The notes under the pieces: generated by a model
Told to the model about the DNA's origin: nothing
Seen by the model: the letters and a program-made list of their open reading frames with translations, nothing else
Database searches by the model: none
Made by a program: the position numbers and the translations under genes
In this document: positions 51,512 to 62,382 of the stretch, in pieces
How positions within the stretch are numbered: position 1 is the stretch's first letter
How the letters are laid out: the number at the start of each line of letters is the position of its first letter
Assembly (NCBI GenBank): GCA_902603305.1
Contig: CACKUI010000002.1
Location: forward strand, 1-64,000
Direction of reading: 5' to 3'
Length of the DNA stretch: 64,000 nucleotides
Source: an uncultured Pelagibacteraceae bacterium
GTDB taxonomy: Bacteria > Pseudomonadota > Alphaproteobacteria > Pelagibacterales > Pelagibacteraceae

Positions 51512-52148
51512 ATTTTTTTTTCAAATTTGAAATTTTTACTACTGATGACTCATCACTTGTTAGACTCTTCATGACCTCTAAGTCGAATTTCCATTTTATT
51601 GAAACATCTTTCAAAATTTTTTTTCCACTCTTGCCTAGATACATGACTATGTATTTAAAATTTTTAAAATTCTTCGTTGCAATATCAAAAATCACTGGCA
51701 AAGGTTTAAATGCTCGACAAATTATTACATCCGTAACTAAGTTTTTCTCCTCAAAAATATTTTTTTGATAAATTTTAGCTTCTAATTTGAATTTTTTTGC
51801 CATCTCTTTAAGGAAATTGCTTTTATGATAACTCTTTTCATAAAAAATTAGCTTAAAACCTTGCTTTTTAGGTTTCATCAAAATACCCAAAACTATACTA
51901 GGAAGCCCTGCCCCCGATCCAAGATCAGTGCAAACCTTAATGTCATTTTTATCAATAAAATCAACGGTTTGTGCACTATCGTAAATATGCCTTGATTTTA
52001 TTGATTTTTCTGTACTCGAACTAATCAAATTAATTTTCCTGTTTGTGTTTAAAATTGACTGCGAATATTCCTCAAGCTCCATTAATGTTTCACGTGAAAC
52101 ATTTGGGAGATAAATTTTATCTTTTTTTATAATTTTCGAATCAATCAA
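51504..52148 (-). CDS. rsmG: 16S rRNA (guanine(527)-N7)-methyltransferase
   Basis: [38 protein letters not shown]. Confidence 0.95.
   Translation of the reverse strand: MIDSKIIKKDKIYLPNVSRETLMELEEYSQSILNTNRKINLISSSTEKSIKSRHIYDSAQTVDFIDKNDIKVCTDLGSGAGLPSIVLGILMKPKKQGFKLIFYEKSYHKSNFLKEMAKKFKLEAKIYQKNIFEEKNLVTDVIICRAFKPLPVIFDIATKNFKNFKYIVMYLGKSGKKILKDVSIKWKFDLEVMKSLTSDESSVVKISNLKKKYE
52086..52101. promoter_or_regulatory. parS site (perfect 16-mer) inside rsmG
   Basis: TGTTTCACGTGAAACA, identical to the canonical ParB-binding palindrome, next to parAB. Confidence 0.93.
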
Positions 52149-54016
52149 GCTATATGCTTAATAGACTTTCTTTTGACATGAGACAACAAAATATACACTG
52201 CAGCTGGAGTAATTCCATCTATTCTAAGTGCTTGACCTAGTGTTTTTGGCTTTATCTTCTTAAATTTTGTCTTTACTTCATTTGATAATCCAGAAAATTG
52301 ATCATAATCTAAATTTTCTGGTATTTTAAGATTTTCGTCCCTTTTAAATGCTAAAATATCTGCATCTTGCTTCTTCAAATATCCTTTATAATGAGCTTTA
52401 ATCTCAATTTGCTCATCGATTTCACGTGAAACATATTTAATTTCTGGCCAAATTTCCCTAATTTTAGCCATATTTATTAACTTATGGCTCAGTATTTCTA
52501 ATGCATTTCTTTTAACCCCGTCTTTAGCGATATTAATTCCAAATTTAGAGGCTTTTGATGGGGAAATTAAAGAATTTTCCATTATTTCAAGACTTTTTTC
52601 TAGTTTAGACGCTTTCTCTTTAAATATCATTTTCCTTTCCTCTAATATTAAACCGATATCAATTCCTTTTTGGGTAAGTCTTATATCTGCATTATCAGAT
52701 CTCAAAGATAGCCTGTATTCTGCCCTTGAGGTGAACATTCTATAGGGCTCTGCGACTCCTTTTGTAACTAAATCATCTATCATTACTCCAATATAGGCTT
52801 CAGATCTATCAAGTATAAATGGCTCCATACCCTTTATAGAGAGAGCTGCATTAATTCCAGCTATCAATCCTTGTGCTGCAGCTTCTTCATAGCCTGTTGT
52901 TCCATTTATTTGTCCTGCAAGGTAAAGATTTTTTATTTTTTTGGTCTCTAAGGTTAAGAAAAGCTCTCTTGGGTCAACAAAATCATATTCTATAGCGTAT
53001 CCAGGCCTTAAAATTTTAACATTCTCTAAACCATTGATATTGTTACATATTTCTTGCTGTATTTCAGCAGGAAGAGAAGTTGAAATCCCATTAGGGTAGA
53101 TTGTTTTATCATTTAGACCTTCTGGCTCTAAAAATATTTGATGCTTTTGCTTATCTGCAAACTTTACAATTTTATCTTCTATTGATGGACAGTATCTAGG
53201 ACCAACTCCTTGGATACTTCCTGAGTACATAGCACTACTTTTTATATTTTTAGAAATGATCTTATGCACTGCTTGATTGGTGTAAGTCATCCTGCATGAA
53301 ATTTGTCTGTTGATATTTTTTTTTGTTAGGAAAGAAAAAAAATATGGATCTTCATCTGCGTGCTGCTCTTCAAGTTTTTCGAAATTAATTGTCGTTGCAT
53401 CCAATCTTGGTGGTGTTCCTGTTTTTAATCTTCCAATTTTAAAATCATATTTTTCTAATTGTTCACTTAAACCTGTTGAAGGTTTTTCATTAAATCTGCC
53501 TGCAGGCGTTTTTTCATCACCAATGTGAATTAAACCATTTAAAAAAGTTCCAGTTGTAAGGATTACTTTAGATGATAGTACTTTTTTACCTTCTTGTGTG
53601 ATAAAACCAATTATATTGTTTTTTTCAAAAATAAACTCTATTACAGGATCACAAAAAATGCTTAAATTACAGTAATTTACAAGTTTTTCTTGCATATATT
53701 TCTTATATAATGATCTATCACTTTGAGTTCTTGGCCCACGCACAGCTGGGCCTCTACTTCTATTCAATAAACGAAATTGTATTCCTGATTTGTCTGCAAC
53801 TTCACCCATTACACCATCTAATGCATCTATCTCTCTAACAAGATGACCTTTACCTAATCCCCCTATTGCTGGATTGCATGACATCTCACCAATAGTATCA
53901 AATTTATGTGTAAATAAGGCTGTATTTACTCCTAATCTAGCAGATGCTGCTGCTGCTTCACAGCCAGCATGACCACCACCAATTACAACCACATCAAACG
54001 ATAACTCATTTTTCAT
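52145..54016 (-). CDS. mnmG: tRNA uridine-5-carboxymethylaminomethyl modification enzyme MnmG
   Basis: [43 protein letters not shown]. Confidence 0.97.
   Translation of the reverse strand: MKNELSFDVVVIGGGHAGCEAAAASARLGVNTALFTHKFDTIGEMSCNPAIGGLGKGHLVREIDALDGVMGEVADKSGIQFRLLNRSRGPAVRGPRTQSDRSLYKKYMQEKLVNYCNLSIFCDPVIEFIFEKNNIIGFITQEGKKVLSSKVILTTGTFLNGLIHIGDEKTPAGRFNEKPSTGLSEQLEKYDFKIGRLKTGTPPRLDATTINFEKLEEQHADEDPYFFSFLTKKNINRQISCRMTYTNQAVHKIISKNIKSSAMYSGSIQGVGPRYCPSIEDKIVKFADKQKHQIFLEPEGLNDKTIYPNGISTSLPAEIQQEICNNINGLENVKILRPGYAIEYDFVDPRELFLTLETKKIKNLYLAGQINGTTGYEEAAAQGLIAGINAALSIKGMEPFILDRSEAYIGVMIDDLVTKGVAEPYRMFTSRAEYRLSLRSDNADIRLTQKGIDIGLILEERKMIFKEKASKLEKSLEIMENSLISPSKASKFGINIAKDGVKRNALEILSHKLINMAKIREIWPEIKYVSREIDEQIEIKAHYKGYLKKQDADILAFKRDENLKIPENLDYDQFSGLSNEVKTKFKKIKPKTLGQALRIDGITPAAVYILLSHVKRKSIKHIA
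52418..52433. promoter_or_regulatory. Second, imperfect parS-like site inside mnmG
   Basis: GATTTCACGTGAAACA, 14/16 match to parS, 332 bp from the first site. Confidence 0.65.
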
Positions 54017-54092
54017 AGCTATAATTTATTATTGATCTTAAAATTTACAAGAAAACACTTAATAATGTCTAAAAACCAAGTAAATTCATTAC

Positions 54093-55424
54093 TTATTTGC
54101 CTATACAAAAATCATTAAAAATAGACCCTAATATTTCTTCAACATCTACTTTACCAACAATCATTCCTAAATGTCTGGTTGCTAATCTTAAATCTTCTGC
54201 AGCTTTATCAAAATCTTCTTGAGAGTTTTTTTTCTCAAAGTTGACTAAATTTTGAACACAAGCTTCTAAACTTTGTCTATGTCTTTCTCTCGTAATTAAA
54301 GTTTCGTTTGAACTAACAAATTTATTTTTTAGTTTATCTTTAATTCTATTTATTAACTCATCTAAGTTTGTTTCATTCTTAATTGATAAAAAAATTGGAT
54401 TAAACTTTTCAATTTGTTGATTAACATCTTTATAACCAAGATCTATTTTATTGATTACAATTATTGATTTTTCACTAACCAAATCGTTCAAAAAACCAGT
54501 AAAATTAACACTTTTTGGCTCAATTACTATTATGTTAAGATCTGCATCTTCAGCGCGTTTAAGTGCTAATTTAATTCCTTTTTTTTCAATCTCATCTTGA
54601 GACTCTCTAATCCCAGCAGTATCAGAAATCACAACTGGGTAACCATCCAAATTTAAATGAGCTTCAATAACGTCTCTTGTTGTTCCTGCAATTTCTGAAA
54701 CAATAGCTACATCTCGATTGGAAAGATAATTAAGCAAAGATGATTTTCCTGCATTAGCTGGTCCAATAATTGCAATCTTAAAACCCTCTCTAATTCTTTC
54801 TCCAACTTTTTGATCATCCAAAATTTTTTCTATTTCTTTTCTAATTTTTTCTGACTTAATTTTGATATTTTTAATTACATCAGCTGGAAGATCCTCTTCG
54901 GGAAAATCAATTTTAGCCTCCACATTTGATAATATTTTTAAAAGACTTTCTCGAAGTGAGTTAAACTTTTCTGAACTTCTTCCACTCATAATTTGAATTG
55001 CTTGCTGTCTTTGGATTTCTGTTTCAGCAGAGATTAAGTCTGAAATACTTTCAGCTTTTAAAAGATTTATTTTTTCATTTTGAAAAGCAATTTTTGTGAA
55101 CTCTCCTGGCTCTGCTAATCGACAATTTTCAATTTTTGACAGTTGATCCAAGATTGTTCTTACAACAGCTATGCTGCCATGAAGATGGATTTCGGCCATG
55201 TCCTCGCCTGTGTAGCTCTCAGGGCTTGGAAACCATATTAATATACCCTCATCTATAAGCTCAGAATTATCGATTTTATTGAATTTTTTTACAGTTGCCT
55301 GCCTTGGTTTTGGAAGTCGACCATTTGTTAATAATTTAACGATCTTTTCCACTTTAGAGCCAGATAATCTAATAACTGCAATTCCTGATACACCAGGACC
55401 TGAAGAGAGAGCGTAGATTGTCAT
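54093..55424 (-). CDS. mnmE: tRNA modification GTPase MnmE
   Basis: IGPANAGKSSLLNYL, DTAGIRES, C-terminal CIGK. Confidence 0.97.
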   Translation of the reverse strand: MTIYALSSGPGVSGIAVIRLSGSKVEKIVKLLTNGRLPKPRQATVKKFNKIDNSELIDEGILIWFPSPESYTGEDMAEIHLHGSIAVVRTILDQLSKIENCRLAEPGEFTKIAFQNEKINLLKAESISDLISAETEIQRQQAIQIMSGRSSEKFNSLRESLLKILSNVEAKIDFPEEDLPADVIKNIKIKSEKIRKEIEKILDDQKVGERIREGFKIAIIGPANAGKSSLLNYLSNRDVAIVSEIAGTTRDVIEAHLNLDGYPVVISDTAGIRESQDEIEKKGIKLALKRAEDADLNIIVIEPKSVNFTGFLNDLVSEKSIIVINKIDLGYKDVNQQIEKFNPIFLSIKNETNLDELINRIKDKLKNKFVSSNETLITRERHRQSLEACVQNLVNFEKKNSQEDFDKAAEDLRLATRHLGMIVGKVDVEEILGSIFNDFCIGK

Positions 55425-55472
55425 AATTAATTATTATAGTTTTATATTTGCCTAAATTATATATTTATCTTT

Positions 55473-56336
55473 ATGATTATTTGGTTAGCTTCATATCCTA
55501 AAAGTGGAAATACTTGGCTGAGATTTTTCATTATTTCATTGCTAATGGGAACAAAGACAAAACTAAATTTAAATCATTTAAGAGCAATATTAACATTTCC
55601 GAATAACTCTCAATTTGAAGGTTTAATATCTAACGATTTAGATTTAGAGGAAGTAGCTAAAAATTGGATCAGATCTCAAGAAAAAATAAATTCGAATAGA
55701 AATTTAAAATTTTTTAAAACTCATAATGCGCTTGGTAAATATAAAGGGTATCCATTTACAAATTCAGAAAATACCCTTGGAACGATTCATGTTGTTAGAG
55801 ATCCAAGAAATATAATTACTTCACTAAAAAATCATTACTCCTTTGCTGAATATGAAGAGGCTAAAAATTTTTTATTTAATGATAATCAAGCGATTACTTA
55901 TTCAAAAAAACAAATAAATAAATACAAAAAAGAAAACATTAAATATTCGTTACCACAATTTTTGGGATCATGGAAAACTCACTACTTATCTTGGAAAAAC
56001 ATGAAAAAAAATTATATTTTGGTTAAATACGAAGATCTAAAGGATAATCCCTTAGTCGAGTTTAACAAGATTGCTAATTTTATCAGTAATTTAACAGGTA
56101 TAAAATTTACTGATGAACAAATTAAATTAGCAATAAATTTGAGTTCATTTGAAAAATTAAAAGAATTAGAAAAAAAATATGGCTTTGTAGAAAGTACCAC
56201 TAATAAACAAGGTAAAAAAAATAAATTTTTTTTTCTCGGTCCAAGAAATGATTGGAAAAAAATTTTGGATAATCAAACTTCAAATGATATTGAAAGAAAA
56301 TTTGAAAATGAAATGAAAGAACTAAAATACCTTTAA
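55473..56336 (+). CDS. Sulfotransferase-domain protein
   Basis: WLASYPKSGNTWLRF (PAPS 5'-phosphosulfate loop) and HVVRDPRNIITSLKNHY. Confidence 0.88.
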   Translation: MIIWLASYPKSGNTWLRFFIISLLMGTKTKLNLNHLRAILTFPNNSQFEGLISNDLDLEEVAKNWIRSQEKINSNRNLKFFKTHNALGKYKGYPFTNSENTLGTIHVVRDPRNIITSLKNHYSFAEYEEAKNFLFNDNQAITYSKKQINKYKKENIKYSLPQFLGSWKTHYLSWKNMKKNYILVKYEDLKDNPLVEFNKIANFISNLTGIKFTDEQIKLAINLSSFEKLKELEKKYGFVESTTNKQGKKNKFFFLGPRNDWKKILDNQTSNDIERKFENEMKELKYL

Positions 56337-56337
56337 A

Positions 56338-57465
56338 CTATAACTCAGCTGAATAATCTTTATTTTTTTTTGCAAATTTCAACCAATTTTTTATAACTAA
56401 GATATCATTTAACTTTGAACCACTTAAAAACTTATTAATATATGATTCTTCGGATGTTTCATTGTAGATTTTACCATCAATAATTTTTTCTTTTTCTTTC
56501 CAATCGTTATTAAAAAGCATCATTTTATTTTTATCTCTTTTAATTTCTTTATAGTCAGGAAATTTTTGACTAAATTCTGTACAGCCCCTTTTTGTTGAAA
56601 TTGAAAAATTATCTCCGATATTATTTTTGACAATCTTTTGAAGATTTTTTTCAATCTCATTTAATTCTTTCAAATTTTTTGTATAGATTAAGCCCTTATA
56701 CTTACCAGATACACCCGGTCTTTGTTCAACCATGACTTTTCTGTTATTTTTTAGTCCGACATAAAAATTATCAAATATAAAATATAACTTAACTAAATCT
56801 AACATTTTCTCCACCTCGACAACTATTTTAAAGCAATCAAAGCAAAATTCTGGAATAATGGAGTAAGTATTAAAAATTTTAAAATGTCTATCGCAATTTA
56901 AATTTAATGAATTATGTCGGTATATTTGCATGTAAGGATAATCAATTTTATTTAAATTTTTATCAACTATATCAATAGTTTTTTTTAAAAAATTTTTTAC
57001 TTCTGATATTTCAATAAATTTGTTTTCATTATATTTAAATTTTATTTTTTCTATATTTAAGTTTGTATAAACATAAGGATGTTTCAAGTTTCTTTTTGGA
57101 TCAAAAGAAGATAAAATTTGTATAATATTGTAATGTGCATCTTTTAAATTTGGATTTATTGAGATAGCTTTAATAAAATTTTCAAGAGCATCTTCCATTT
57201 CGTTATGTTGTCTATTAACTAGACCTAATAAATAATATGAGGTTGCAAAATTTTTGTTCAATTTAATTGAATTAATTAAATATTTTTTACTTAATTTGAA
57301 ATTGTTTAATTTATATAAAATATAACCATTCAAATTTTGTAGAAAAAAATTGTTTTTATTTTTTTCTGCAATTTCTTGGCTTATTTCAAGAGCTTTTCTA
57401 TAATCACCACGTAATTCTAACGATCTAATTTTTTCGATATTTACAATGCTTTCTTGACTAACCAT
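56338..57465 (-). CDS. TPR-repeat protein with uncharacterised C-terminal region
   Basis: TPR-like N terminus (NLNGYILYKLNNFKLSKKYLINSIKLNKNFATSYYLLGLV); no recognised C-terminal domain. Confidence 0.7.
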   Translation of the reverse strand: MVSQESIVNIEKIRSLELRGDYRKALEISQEIAEKNKNNFFLQNLNGYILYKLNNFKLSKKYLINSIKLNKNFATSYYLLGLVNRQHNEMEDALENFIKAISINPNLKDAHYNIIQILSSFDPKRNLKHPYVYTNLNIEKIKFKYNENKFIEISEVKNFLKKTIDIVDKNLNKIDYPYMQIYRHNSLNLNCDRHFKIFNTYSIIPEFCFDCFKIVVEVEKMLDLVKLYFIFDNFYVGLKNNRKVMVEQRPGVSGKYKGLIYTKNLKELNEIEKNLQKIVKNNIGDNFSISTKRGCTEFSQKFPDYKEIKRDKNKMMLFNNDWKEKEKIIDGKIYNETSEESYINKFLSGSKLNDILVIKNWLKFAKKNKDYSAEL

Positions 57466-57510
57466 GATTTGTTAATCTACTAAAAAAAAGAAATATATTC
57501 TATTAACGTT

Positions 57511-58782
57511 TTATGCTGGTTTATTCATAGAATTAAAGAACTCAGCATTATTTTTTGTTGTCTTTAATTTTGAATTTATAAAATCTATGGCATCCATAGA
57601 TCCCATCGGAGCAATTATTCTTCTTAGAACATTCATTTTTTGAAGATCATTTTTATCAAAAATCAACTCCTCTCTTCTTGTGCCTGACTTAGTAATATCA
57701 ATTGCTGGATAAATTCTCTTCTCAGATATTTTTCTATCTAAAATAGTCTCGCTATTTCCAGTTCCTTTAAATTCTTCAAAGATTACTTCATCCATTCTAC
57801 TTCCTGTATCAATAAGAGCAGTTGCTATGATTGTTAATGATCCACCTTCTTCTATATTTCTAGCTGCTCCAAAAAACCTCTTTGGCCTTTGAAGGGCATT
57901 AGCATCCACACCACCTGTTAAAACTTTTCCTGAGCTTGGTACTACAGCATTATAAGCTCTTCCTAATCTTGTTATAGAATCTAAAAGTATCACAACATCT
58001 TTTTTATGCTCCGTCAGTCTTTTAGCTTTTTCTATAACCATTTCAGCAACAGCTACATGACGTTGGGCTGGTTCATCAAAAGTTGAACTTATAACTTCAC
58101 CTTTAACAGTCCTCTGCATATCTGTTACTTCTTCTGGTCTTTCGTCTATTAATAAAACCATAAGATAACATTCAGGATGATTGGCGGTAATCGAATTAGC
58201 TATACTTTGTAAAATCATTGTTTTTCCTGCTTTTGGAGGTGATATAATCAATGATCTTTGTCCCTTTCCAATTGGACTAACTAGATCAATTAGCCTTGGA
58301 GTTAGGTCAGGTTTTTTTTCAACTTTATTAGTTTCAACCTCCATTCCTAATTGTTTGTTAGGATAAAGTGGTGTTAAGTTATCAAATGCAATTTTGTGTT
58401 TAAATTTATCTGGCTCTTCAAAATTTATTTTACTCACTTGAAGAAGTGCAAAATATCTCTCACCATCTTTTGGTGATCTAATAGGTCCTTCAATTGTATC
58501 TCCTGTTCTTAAACCAAATCTTCTTATTTGGCTTGGACTTACATATATATCATCGGCTCCAGGTAAATAATTTGATTCCATTGCTCGGAGAAAACCAAAA
58601 CCATCTTGAAGCAGTTGCAAAACTCCTCCACCTGTAATCTCTTCACCTTTTTCTGCAAGTTTTTTTAAAATTGCAAAGTAGATTTCTTGTCTACGGAGTG
58701 TACTTGCGTTTTCAATTCCAAGCTTTTCAGCTTCAGTGATTAACTTTTCTGAGCTTTTTTCTTTTAATTCTTGAATATTCAT
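57511..58782 (-). CDS. rho: Transcription termination factor Rho
   Basis: [35 protein letters not shown]. Confidence 0.98.
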   Translation of the reverse strand: MNIQELKEKSSEKLITEAEKLGIENASTLRRQEIYFAILKKLAEKGEEITGGGVLQLLQDGFGFLRAMESNYLPGADDIYVSPSQIRRFGLRTGDTIEGPIRSPKDGERYFALLQVSKINFEEPDKFKHKIAFDNLTPLYPNKQLGMEVETNKVEKKPDLTPRLIDLVSPIGKGQRSLIISPPKAGKTMILQSIANSITANHPECYLMVLLIDERPEEVTDMQRTVKGEVISSTFDEPAQRHVAVAEMVIEKAKRLTEHKKDVVILLDSITRLGRAYNAVVPSSGKVLTGGVDANALQRPKRFFGAARNIEEGGSLTIIATALIDTGSRMDEVIFEEFKGTGNSETILDRKISEKRIYPAIDITKSGTRREELIFDKNDLQKMNVLRRIIAPMGSMDAIDFINSKLKTTKNNAEFFNSMNKPA

Positions 58783-58841
58783 GAGTGGAAGTTTTTGTTA
58801 AAGATATTTTAAATATATATACTGATGTAAAAATTTCAACC

Positions 58842-59276
58842 CTAGATAGGCTTAAAAACCACAATAAAAACAATGAAAATAAGCAATACTGTTGGTATTT
58901 CGTTTATTATTCTAAAAAATCTGGATGATTTTGAGTTTTCTTTAGATTTTAACGAGCGCATACATTTGCCCAGATACTCATGGTAAATTGTTAAAATCAC
59001 TACTGACAGAATTTTAAGCTGTAGCCATAAATAGGCGAAACTTTCAATTCCATTTATCCAAATTAATATAATTCCAAAAAGCCAAGACAAAATCATGGCT
59101 GGTCGCATTATATAATTATAAAGCTTTCTTTCCATCGTTTCAAAAATTTCAGTAGCTTGATCCTTTTCAAAATTTTCGACGTGATAAACAAATATTCTTG
59201 GTAAATATAATAACCCTGCCATCCAAGAAATTACTGCTATTAGATGAAGTGATTTAAATAAAAGATACCCACTCAT
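58842..59276 (-). CDS. hemJ: Protoporphyrinogen oxidase HemJ-type membrane protein
   Basis: KSLHLIAVISWMAGLLYLPRIFVYH; adjacent to hemH-hemE. Confidence 0.92.
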   Translation of the reverse strand: MSGYLLFKSLHLIAVISWMAGLLYLPRIFVYHVENFEKDQATEIFETMERKLYNYIMRPAMILSWLFGIILIWINGIESFAYLWLQLKILSVVILTIYHEYLGKCMRSLKSKENSKSSRFFRIINEIPTVLLIFIVFIVVFKPI

Positions 59277-59279
59277 TGA

Positions 59280-60272
59280 TTATAAATTCTTTGAAATAAG
59301 ATGTTTGAATAAAGAAATATGATCTTCATTATCATTTAAGCAAGGTATCATTTCAAAGTTTTCACCGCCTGATTTGATAAAACTTTCTTTCCCTTGGATG
59401 GATATTTCTTCTAAAGTCTCTACACAATCAGATGAAAAACCAGGACATATAACTAAAATATTTTTTTTTCCCTCTTTTGGCAAGGCTTCAAAAGTTTTAT
59501 CTGTATAAGGTTGTAGCCATTCTTGAGGGCCAAATCTTGATTGAAATGTTGTCAAAATTTTAATATCTGAATATTTTTCAGAAATAAGTCTTGTGGTTTT
59601 ATGACAATAGCAATGATAAGGATCGCCCTTGTCAAAATATTTTTTTGGTATTCCATGATACGAAGCTACTATTAAGTCTGGTTTCCAATTAATTTCGTTA
59701 ATTTTTTTTACAATACTATTTTTAATAGCATCTATATAAAGAGGTTCAGACTCATAATGAGGAATTATTTTTAAATTTGGTTGCCACCTCATTTTCATCA
59801 GGGTTCTATAAACCTCATCACATACAGTTGCAGTCGTTGCTGCAGCATATTGAGGATAAAGAGGTAGCACAATTAAATTTTCACAACCCTTTTCATGAAG
59901 ATCATTTATTTTGTTTTTAATACTTGGATTGCCATATCTCATAGCAAAATCAACAATCAAGTTTTCATTGCCAATTTTCTCAGATAATTTATGGGCTTGG
60001 CTTTCTGTAAAAAACCTAAGTGGTGACATGTTCTTGTCTTTCATCCATATTTCTTTGTAGGCTTTAGCTGTTTTTGATGGTCTGAAAGTAAGTATAAATA
60101 AGTTAAGAATTACTTGCCAAATAAAAGGATTTACTTCGATAACTCTTCTATCTGATAAAAATTCCTTTAAATATTTCCTTATATCCAGCCAACTAGTGGA
60201 ATCGGGTGTGCCAAGATTTACAATTAAAACCCCTGTTTTTCCATAGTTAACTTTTGGGTGGTCTATTGTCAT
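59280..60272 (-). CDS. hemH: Ferrochelatase
   Basis: GVLIVNLGTPDS, YPQYAAATTATV, SYHGIPKKYFDKGDPYHCYCHKT. Confidence 0.97.
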   Translation of the reverse strand: MTIDHPKVNYGKTGVLIVNLGTPDSTSWLDIRKYLKEFLSDRRVIEVNPFIWQVILNLFILTFRPSKTAKAYKEIWMKDKNMSPLRFFTESQAHKLSEKIGNENLIVDFAMRYGNPSIKNKINDLHEKGCENLIVLPLYPQYAAATTATVCDEVYRTLMKMRWQPNLKIIPHYESEPLYIDAIKNSIVKKINEINWKPDLIVASYHGIPKKYFDKGDPYHCYCHKTTRLISEKYSDIKILTTFQSRFGPQEWLQPYTDKTFEALPKEGKKNILVICPGFSSDCVETLEEISIQGKESFIKSGGENFEMIPCLNDNEDHISLFKHLISKNL

Positions 60273-61270
60273 TTAAAGTCTCTTACAATTTTAATCAAGT
60301 CTTCAACCATTTCAATTTTAGTTTCTGGTAGAATTCCATGTCCTAAATTAAATATGTATGGATGATCCTTAAAAATATGAAGATATTTTTCCACTTCTTT
60401 TTTAAGAATTTCTTTATCAGTTAATAATATTTTAGGGTCGAGTCCCCCCTGAATGGGAATTTTTATTTCTTTTACTATTTTTTCTGGATCAACATCATAG
60501 TCTATATTTACTGCATCTGGTTTAACTATTTCACAGAAATTTTTGTAATTTTTAATACCTCTTGGAAAACAAATTACAGGTATGCCTAATTGTTTAACAT
60601 ATTCTACAATATTTAATGTGGGTATATAAATATATTCAGGAATTTTATCATCTAATAATCCTGCCCAACTGTCAAAAATTTGAATTACTTTAGCCCCAGC
60701 CTCAACTTGATTTTTTATATGAACTTTTAGGAATTTTTCAATGATTTGTAATAGTCTATTTATTAAAAAATCATCTTTAAAGAATTCACTTGTAAGACCT
60801 TTTTTTGGTGATGATCTATTAATCATATATACAAGAATAGTCCATGGAGCTCCAACAAAACCTATCATGTCTTTATTACCCATTAAAGGGTCCTGGGAAG
60901 TTTTGGAAATTGCTTTGTAAACTTTATAAACTTTTTCTGTAAAGTTAATTTCGTCAACATTTTTAATATTATCTAATTCTATTTCTCCAAGTTTTGGTCC
61001 AAAATTTTTTTCGAATTCTACCTTTTGACCAAGACCATATGGTAACATCAAAATGTCAGAAAATATTACTGCACCATCAAACCCAAATCTCTTTATAGGT
61101 TGAAGAGTTATTTCAGATGCTAAATCGCTATTTAAACAAAGTTTTATAAAATCTGTATTTTTTCTTCTTATCTCTCGAAATTCGGGTAAATACCTTCCTG
61201 CTTGTCTCATTAACCATATAGGATTAGTTTTAGTATCTTTATTTTTTATACAGTTAGTTAAGGGACTCAT
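60269..61270 (-). CDS. hemE: Uroporphyrinogen decarboxylase
   Basis: PIWLMRQAGRYLPEFREIR, IFDSWAGLL, GHGILPETK. Confidence 0.97.
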   Translation of the reverse strand: MSPLTNCIKNKDTKTNPIWLMRQAGRYLPEFREIRRKNTDFIKLCLNSDLASEITLQPIKRFGFDGAVIFSDILMLPYGLGQKVEFEKNFGPKLGEIELDNIKNVDEINFTEKVYKVYKAISKTSQDPLMGNKDMIGFVGAPWTILVYMINRSSPKKGLTSEFFKDDFLINRLLQIIEKFLKVHIKNQVEAGAKVIQIFDSWAGLLDDKIPEYIYIPTLNIVEYVKQLGIPVICFPRGIKNYKNFCEIVKPDAVNIDYDVDPEKIVKEIKIPIQGGLDPKILLTDKEILKKEVEKYLHIFKDHPYIFNLGHGILPETKIEMVEDLIKIVRDFK

Positions 61271-61554
61271 ATAAATAGATATATATTATTTACTTTATTA
61301 GTATTATGTATTGTGAATAACGTAAATTAGTCAATTATCACAGTTTGTTAACTCTTTATTAATAATTAAGATCTTAAATTAGCTCTATTTTATAAGGATT
61401 AATCAAGATTTCTCATATTTTATGTATATTATGTATAACTTTGTTAACATTTTATAATTTAGTTAATTTGATGGAAAAAAAACTAACTATTATTATTCAA
61501 AGGAGTAAATCTGAATTTTTCTTATTTTACTTATAGACTATAAACGCTTTATAC
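61271..61554. other. Candidate chromosomal replication origin (oriC)
   Basis: One of the largest intergenic gaps in the window, very AT-rich, between divergent hemE and ppsR (the alphaproteobacterial origin locus); TTATTCACA DnaA-box-like sequence (complement of 61312-61320) and a TTAA-N7-TTAA CtrA-like site (61348-61362). Confidence 0.7.
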
Positions 61555-62382
61555 ATGAGAAATTTATATCAAATATACTTAATATCAGACTCTACAGGCG
61601 AAACACTTGATAGAATTTTTTTAGCTTTGAAAGCACAATTTCCTAATTTCGAATACGAGACAAATCATTTTTCCTTTACTCGTACTGAAAGTCAAACTCT
61701 TAGTATACTAAAACAGGCAAAAGAAGATAAAAACTCAATTATTTTATATACTATTGTTAATAGTAAATTAGCAAAATATCTTACAGAAAAAGCCTACGAA
61801 AGAAAAATACCTTGTTTTGGAGTTCTTGGGGATTTAATTTTAAATTTTTCAAAAGTCTTAAATCAAAAGGCTTCTCACCAACCAAGTGGGCAACATATTC
61901 TAAATGAAGAGTACTATGACAGAATTGAAGCTATTCAATTCACCATGAACCATGATGATGGTAATCAAACTGATGATATAGAGAAATCAGATATTATTTT
62001 ATTAGGTGTAAGTAGAACAAGCAAAACACCAACTTCCATCTATCTAGCTAATAGAGGGTACAAAACTTCAAATATTCCGTTAGTAAATAAAAATTCTATA
62101 CCATACAAAGTTACAGAAAAAAATTTCAGACCATGCGTTGTTGGTTTAATTACAGAAGCAGAAAGATTATATGATTTAAGAAAAAATAGATTGAATTCAT
62201 TGAAAGAAGATCAAAATAGTGAATATGTTAATATTGATAAGATTAAAGATGAACTTGATAATGCTAGAAAATTATTCAAAGAGAACAATTGGCCAACTAT
62301 AGATGTAACAAGAAAATCAGTTGAGGAAACAGCAGCGTCAGTAATAAAAATTTTTGAGATAAAGAACAAAAAAAATGCCTAA
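61555..62382 (+). CDS. ppsR: Pyruvate, phosphate dikinase regulatory protein (DUF299)
   Basis: IYLISDSTGETLDRI, LLGVSRTSKTPTSIYLANRGYK. Confidence 0.94.
   Translation: MRNLYQIYLISDSTGETLDRIFLALKAQFPNFEYETNHFSFTRTESQTLSILKQAKEDKNSIILYTIVNSKLAKYLTEKAYERKIPCFGVLGDLILNFSKVLNQKASHQPSGQHILNEEYYDRIEAIQFTMNHDDGNQTDDIEKSDIILLGVSRTSKTPTSIYLANRGYKTSNIPLVNKNSIPYKVTEKNFRPCVVGLITEAERLYDLRKNRLNSLKEDQNSEYVNIDKIKDELDNARKLFKENNWPTIDVTRKSVEETAASVIKIFEIKNKKNA

Noticed and set aside
61331-61343. TTATCACAG as a DnaA box
   Set aside because: Too many mismatches to TTATNCACA when aligned.
61471-61536. 21-codon ORF MEKKLTIIIQRSKSEFFLFYL upstream of ppsR
   Set aside because: Very short, in AT-rich putative origin DNA, no supporting signal; likely chance.
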